NCBI GenBank assembly: GCA_903933815.1
Contig: CAIZLN010000088.1
Span: forward strand, 1-64,000
Direction of reading: 5' to 3'
DNA: 64,000 bases
Source: an uncultured Solirubrobacterales bacterium
GTDB lineage: Bacteria > Actinomycetota > Thermoleophilia > Solirubrobacterales > 70-9
The notes beneath the pieces are model-generated. The model was not told where the DNA came from. It worked only from the letters and a program-made list of their open reading frames with translations, and did no database searches. Every line of letters starts with the position of its first letter. The first letter of the stretch is position 1. A program made the translations under genes and the position numbers. Positions 59,636 through 64,000 of this stretch are shown in pieces.

Positions 59636-60997
59636 GTGGGCACGGGGGCGGTGGGTCTTTCGGCTCGGAACCGCGAACTGCTCGCGCTGATTCCAGTCGC
59701 ACTCCTGCTGACGATCGGGTTCGCTGCGGTATTCGCCCAGAACGACAGTGAACTCGGCAACCTCAGCCTTTCTTACGGGCTGTACTTCCTGGCCATCTGT
59801 CTGGCGACCCACATTTACATTCGCATCAGGCTTCCCCAGGCCGATCCATATCTGTTCCCCCTGATGGCACTGCTGACCGCGTTCGGTCTCGTGATGCTCT
59901 ATCGGCTTGACGCTGAACTGGCCCGTGAACTGGCCCGCGACCAGGCGAACTGGTTCGTCCTCGGCCTGATCCTGTTTGCGGTCGTCATCCACTTCCTGCG
60001 GGACTACTCCGTTCTCGAGCGCTACCGCTACACGATTGCATTGACTGGAATTGCGCTGTTGCTTGCCCCTCGGCTCCCTTTGATCGGGACGCAGGTCAAC
60101 GGTGCCTACCTGGGCGTGAAGATCGGTCCAGTCGGCTTTCAGCCTGCGGAGCTGGCGAAGATATGCATTGTCATCTTCCTGGCCAGCTACCTACGCGAAC
60201 ACCGTGAACTGCTGGTAGTCGGTGCGAGGCGGGTCCTTGGTGTCACGCTGCCACCGCTCAAGCACCTCGGGCCGTTGCTGGTGGTCTGGGGGGCCGCGAT
60301 GTTCATGTTGATCTTCATCCGCGATCTCGGCAGCTCCCTCATGTTCTTCGCCGCTTTCCTGGCGCTCCTCTACGTAGCGACCGGGCGGCTTTCCTTTGTG
60401 GTGATCGGCATGTCGATGTTCATGATTGGAGCGTGGGTGATCTACAGCACAGTCCCGCACGTGACAGATCGGGTGGACATCTGGCTGGATCCGTACCAGG
60501 ATCCCGGCGGTGCCGGCTACCAGGTTCTGCAGTCCATGTTTGCTCAGGCTGACGGCGGACTGTTCGGCGAAGGTTTTGCCAGATCGATGGTGGTCATACC
60601 CGGCGGAACGGACCCCTTGCTGCCCGCAGCACAGACCGATCTGATCTACACGCTGATCGTTTCCGAGCTGGGCCTGTTTGGTGGAGCAGCTGTCATCTGC
60701 GTCTATCTCCTGATCGCCGCCCGAGGTTTCAAAGTCGCACTGATGGCCAACGACGGGTTCTCCAAGCTCCTGGCGACCGGGTTGACTGCGGTATTCGCCT
60801 TTCAGGCGTTCGTAATAATCGGCGGAGTCACCCGCGTGATTCCGCTGACCGGCGTCACCCTTCCTCTGGTTTCCTACGGGGGAAGCTCGATCCTCGCCAA
60901 CTTCATTTTGCTCGCCCTGCTGCTTCTGGTTTCAAACCGGGCACGGCGTGAGGCGCGGGATGGGGAACCGGCAGCGTCCGTGGGAGCCTGGTCCTGA
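59636..60997 (+). CDS. FtsW/RodA/SpoVE family cell-cycle protein
   Basis: Multi-TM; FIRDLGSSLMFFAAFLALLYVATGR; LPLVSYGGSSILANFILLALLL. Confidence 0.95.
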   Translation: MGTGAVGLSARNRELLALIPVALLLTIGFAAVFAQNDSELGNLSLSYGLYFLAICLATHIYIRIRLPQADPYLFPLMALLTAFGLVMLYRLDAELARELARDQANWFVLGLILFAVVIHFLRDYSVLERYRYTIALTGIALLLAPRLPLIGTQVNGAYLGVKIGPVGFQPAELAKICIVIFLASYLREHRELLVVGARRVLGVTLPPLKHLGPLLVVWGAAMFMLIFIRDLGSSLMFFAAFLALLYVATGRLSFVVIGMSMFMIGAWVIYSTVPHVTDRVDIWLDPYQDPGGAGYQVLQSMFAQADGGLFGEGFARSMVVIPGGTDPLLPAAQTDLIYTLIVSELGLFGGAAVICVYLLIAARGFKVALMANDGFSKLLATGLTAVFAFQAFVIIGGVTRVIPLTGVTLPLVSYGGSSILANFILLALLLLVSNRARREARDGEPAASVGAWS

Positions 60998-62439
60998 ACG
61001 CGCGAATAATCAAGCTCTTCGGCTTTGTCGTCGTCAGTTTCGCCGTGCTGATCGGGTTCACTTCCCAGTGGGCGGTCTTTGGCGCGGCCGGCCTTCGGCA
61101 GGAACAGGTCAACAAGCGCCCGCTCTTCAAGGCGCAACAGATCAAGCGCGGTCGCATAACAGCGGCTGACGGCTCTTTGATCGCGAAGTCTGTCGGCACG
61201 GGATCGGGTGCTTCCAGGCAATTCGTTCGGGAGTATCCGCTCGGCGAACTGTTCGCTCACCCTGTTGGCTACAGCTTTGCCGAACAGGGTAACTCCGAGT
61301 TCGAGGCGTTCCACAACGATGCGCTGACCGGCGAGAACTCCGAGTTCACGACCATATTTGACGAGTTGCGGGGCCGGAAGCAGACCGGCAACAACGTTTC
61401 CACCAGCCTCGATCCGGTCGCTCAGCAGGCGGCGTTCGACCTGCTGGACGGCCGCCCGGGAGCCGTGGTCGCAATCGAGCCCTCAACCGGCAGGATCAGG
61501 GCCATGGTGAGCCAGCCCCCGTATGACCCGAATCTGATCCCGGAACAGTTGCCGGAGCTGAACCAGGACCCTGGTTCACCGCTCCTCAACAGAACGACCC
61601 AGGGCCAGTACCCACCCGGCTCAACCTTCAAGCTGGTGACTGCGGCAGCGGCACTCGACAGCGGAGCGATCGGCATCGACACTCTGATCGATTCACCCGC
61701 CTCGCTCACCATTCAGGGACAGGAACTGGGTAACTCGGGTGGGTCGTCCTTCGGTGAGATCGATGTCACCACGGCCCTGACCAGTTCGGTCAACACGTTC
61801 TTCGCAAAGCTGGGGCGGCGGGTCGGCGAGGAGACCCTCTACGAGTACATGGACCGGTTCGGCTTCAACTCCAGGCCTGACATAGATCTGCCCTCCGACC
61901 AGCTTTCGGTCAGCGGGGTGTTTGGTCCGGACGGGGATCTTCTGCGGGACGGTGAAGGGGTTGACATCGCCCGGATCGCGATCGGACAGGAGCGACTTCT
62001 GACGACCCCTCTTCAGATGGCCGAAGTCGCCGCCGCAATCGCAAACGGCGGCGTTCTGATGAAGCCACGAATCTGGGATCAGGTCAAAGATGTGGACGGC
62101 CGGACTCTTGACTCGATGGAACCGTCGAGTCAGTCGAACGTGATGTCGGAGCAGACCGCCACGCAGCTGACCGAGGCCATGAAGGCGGTTGTGAATGAGG
62201 GAACCGGAACTGCCGCAGCGCTCAGCGGGATTGATGTTGCCGGCAAGACCGGCACGGCGGAAGTCCCGGGTCGAGTGGCGTGCGAAGGGTTGCCCAACCA
62301 GGCCTGGTTTGTCGGATTCGCTCCGGCTGACGATCCCAAGATTGCTGTAGCGGCGACGGTCGAGTGCACCGACGGCCAAGGCGGTACCGTTGCGGCTCCG
62401 ATAGCAGCCGGCGTGATGCAGACACTGACAGGCGGATAA
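60994..62439 (+). CDS. Penicillin-binding protein (PbpA-like transpeptidase)
   Basis: TM + PBP dimer region; TTQGQYPPGSTFKLVTAAAALDSG (SxxK), SSVN, GKTGTAEV (KTG). Confidence 0.93.
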   Translation: MNARIIKLFGFVVVSFAVLIGFTSQWAVFGAAGLRQEQVNKRPLFKAQQIKRGRITAADGSLIAKSVGTGSGASRQFVREYPLGELFAHPVGYSFAEQGNSEFEAFHNDALTGENSEFTTIFDELRGRKQTGNNVSTSLDPVAQQAAFDLLDGRPGAVVAIEPSTGRIRAMVSQPPYDPNLIPEQLPELNQDPGSPLLNRTTQGQYPPGSTFKLVTAAAALDSGAIGIDTLIDSPASLTIQGQELGNSGGSSFGEIDVTTALTSSVNTFFAKLGRRVGEETLYEYMDRFGFNSRPDIDLPSDQLSVSGVFGPDGDLLRDGEGVDIARIAIGQERLLTTPLQMAEVAAAIANGGVLMKPRIWDQVKDVDGRTLDSMEPSSQSNVMSEQTATQLTEAMKAVVNEGTGTAAALSGIDVAGKTGTAEVPGRVACEGLPNQAWFVGFAPADDPKIAVAATVECTDGQGGTVAAPIAAGVMQTLTGG

Positions 62440-62443
62440 CGAG

Positions 62444-64000
62444 ATGGAGCGATTGACAGAGGGAACCGTAGTCGACGGTCGCTACCGCGTCCGGTCCCTG
62501 ATCGGCTCCGGCGGGATGGCGGACGTATGGCTGGCCGATGACCTTCACCTGCCTCGACGGGTCGCTCTGAAGGTTCTGCACGATCACTTCGCCCGTGACC
62601 CCGAGTTCATTCAGCGCTTTCGACGCGAGGCCGAGTCTGCCGCTGCGCTTCAACAGGTCAACATCGTCTCTATTTATGACCGTGGCCAGGTAGACCACAC
62701 CTACTACATTGCGATGGCTTATCTGGATGGCAGGACCCTCCGGGAGCTGATCAACTACGGCCTCACACCGACCGAATCGGTGGCGATCGTCCGCCAGATT
62801 CTGGAGGCAGCCGGATTCGCCCATCGTCACGGAGTCATTCACCGTGACCTCAAGCCGATGAATGTGATCGTCGACTCCACCGGTCTTGCGACGGTCACGG
62901 ACTTTGGTATCGCCCGGGCGGGTCTCTCCGAAATTACCGAGGCCGGATCGATCCTTGGCACGGTCCATTACCTCTCGCCGGAGCAGGCCGAGGGCCTTGA
63001 TGTCGTACCGGAGTCGGACATCTACTCGGTTGGCGTGATCCTCTACGAGTGTCTGACTGGCAGGGTTCCGTTTGAAGGAGAGACCGCGGTAGCTGTGGCT
63101 CTGAAACAGCTCTCCGAGCAGCCACCAGCGCCGAGTGACTGGAATCCGGACGTCTCACCGGCGCTCGACGCGGTCGTCATGACCGCCATCAGGCGCGAAC
63201 CCTACGACCGCTTTCCGGACGCCGAGTCGTTCATTGCCGCCCTGGACGCAGCTGAGGCCAGCCCCGATCAGGTGGTGGCCGAACCGACGCGCCGCTGGCC
63301 GTGGATTGCAGCCGCGGTCGTCGCGGTGCTGATTGGGCTGATCCTCTGGGGATCCCTGCGTGACAACACTGTCGAGGTGCCCAGCGTGGTCGGCTCGGAT
63401 CTCGACGGCGCTATTTCCCTGCTTTCAGGGGAAGGTTTTTCCGTCGGCGAAGTGGAGCGGGTGCAGCGGCAGGTTCCGGTCAACCAGGTCGTGAATCAGG
63501 ATCCGGTAGGCAGGGCCGATCGTGACTGCAGGCTCTTTGGCTGGTTTTGCTCTGACCCCGATGTGAACCTGACGGTCAGTGGTGGACCAGGCCAGGTCCA
63601 GGTACCCGACGTCATCGGGCAGCCCAGGGACGAGGCTGAGCAGGCGATGGAAGAAGCCGGCCTTGGGGTGACAGTCGAGCAGCGGGATTCATCCGATGTA
63701 CCGGTCGACGCGGTGATCGAGACAGATCCACCGGCCGGAGAGTCGGTTCGACGTGGATCCGAGGTGACCCTGATTGTCTCCAGCGGCCCCGGGCAGGTTG
63801 CTGTGCCTCCGGTTGTCGGCCAGACCCGGAACGCTGCTGAACAGCAGCTTTCCGCCCTCGGACTCGAGTCCTCATTCACGGAAGAGACAAGTGACCGCCC
63901 TGAGGGGGAGGTGATCTCCCAGTCGCCTGACGCCGGCACCAAGGTTGATGCCGGCTCGACCGTCGAGCTGGTCGTGTCGAAGGGCCCGGAACCTGTGGCT
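62444..64000 (+). CDS. PASTA-domain serine/threonine kinase (PknB-like), truncated by window end; absent from ORF track
   Basis: MERLTEGTVVDGRYRVRSLIGSGGMADVWLADD...VIHRDLKPMNVIV...TDFGIARA; TM WPWIAAAVVAVLIGLILW; at least three PASTA repeats. Confidence 0.95.
   Translation, partial: MERLTEGTVVDGRYRVRSLIGSGGMADVWLADDLHLPRRVALKVLHDHFARDPEFIQRFRREAESAAALQQVNIVSIYDRGQVDHTYYIAMAYLDGRTLRELINYGLTPTESVAIVRQILEAAGFAHRHGVIHRDLKPMNVIVDSTGLATVTDFGIARAGLSEITEAGSILGTVHYLSPEQAEGLDVVPESDIYSVGVILYECLTGRVPFEGETAVAVALKQLSEQPPAPSDWNPDVSPALDAVVMTAIRREPYDRFPDAESFIAALDAAEASPDQVVAEPTRRWPWIAAAVVAVLIGLILWGSLRDNTVEVPSVVGSDLDGAISLLSGEGFSVGEVERVQRQVPVNQVVNQDPVGRADRDCRLFGWFCSDPDVNLTVSGGPGQVQVPDVIGQPRDEAEQAMEEAGLGVTVEQRDSSDVPVDAVIETDPPAGESVRRGSEVTLIVSSGPGQVAVPPVVGQTRNAAEQQLSALGLESSFTEETSDRPEGEVISQSPDAGTKVDAGSTVELVVSKGPEPVA

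Overview
High-GC actinobacterial (Thermoleophilia/Solirubrobacterales-like, inferred) chromosomal window that spans the probable replication-origin region. Genes on the minus strand, rpmH-rnpA-yidD-yidC-jag-rsmG-parA-parB, face plus-strand dnaA-dnaN-recF-dciA-like-gyrB-gyrA; a parS-like site lies in the rnpA/yidD overlap. To the right are pheA, a CARDB membrane protein and a kinase/FHA/PP2C/RodA/PbpA/PASTA-kinase (pknB-type) cluster running off the end. To the left is a minus-strand supercluster joining heme synthesis (hemB, hemL), a Rieske/split cytochrome b/cytochrome c complex, menaquinone genes (menG-type methyltransferase, polyprenyl synthase) and TatA/TatC. It also contains a 206-aa unknown protein that resembles a non-catalytic, HepS-like prenyl-synthase subunit; this is the best candidate for something undescribed. 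Other content: sucCD, gpgS with a HAD phosphatase and a divergent DHPS, an MrfA-like helicase, two MMPL transporters, a DtxR regulator, an orphan adenine methyltransferase and three tRNAs (Phe, Lys, Ile). I saw no CRISPR array, prophage, transposon or rRNA. All assignments come from reading motifs by eye; no database search was run.
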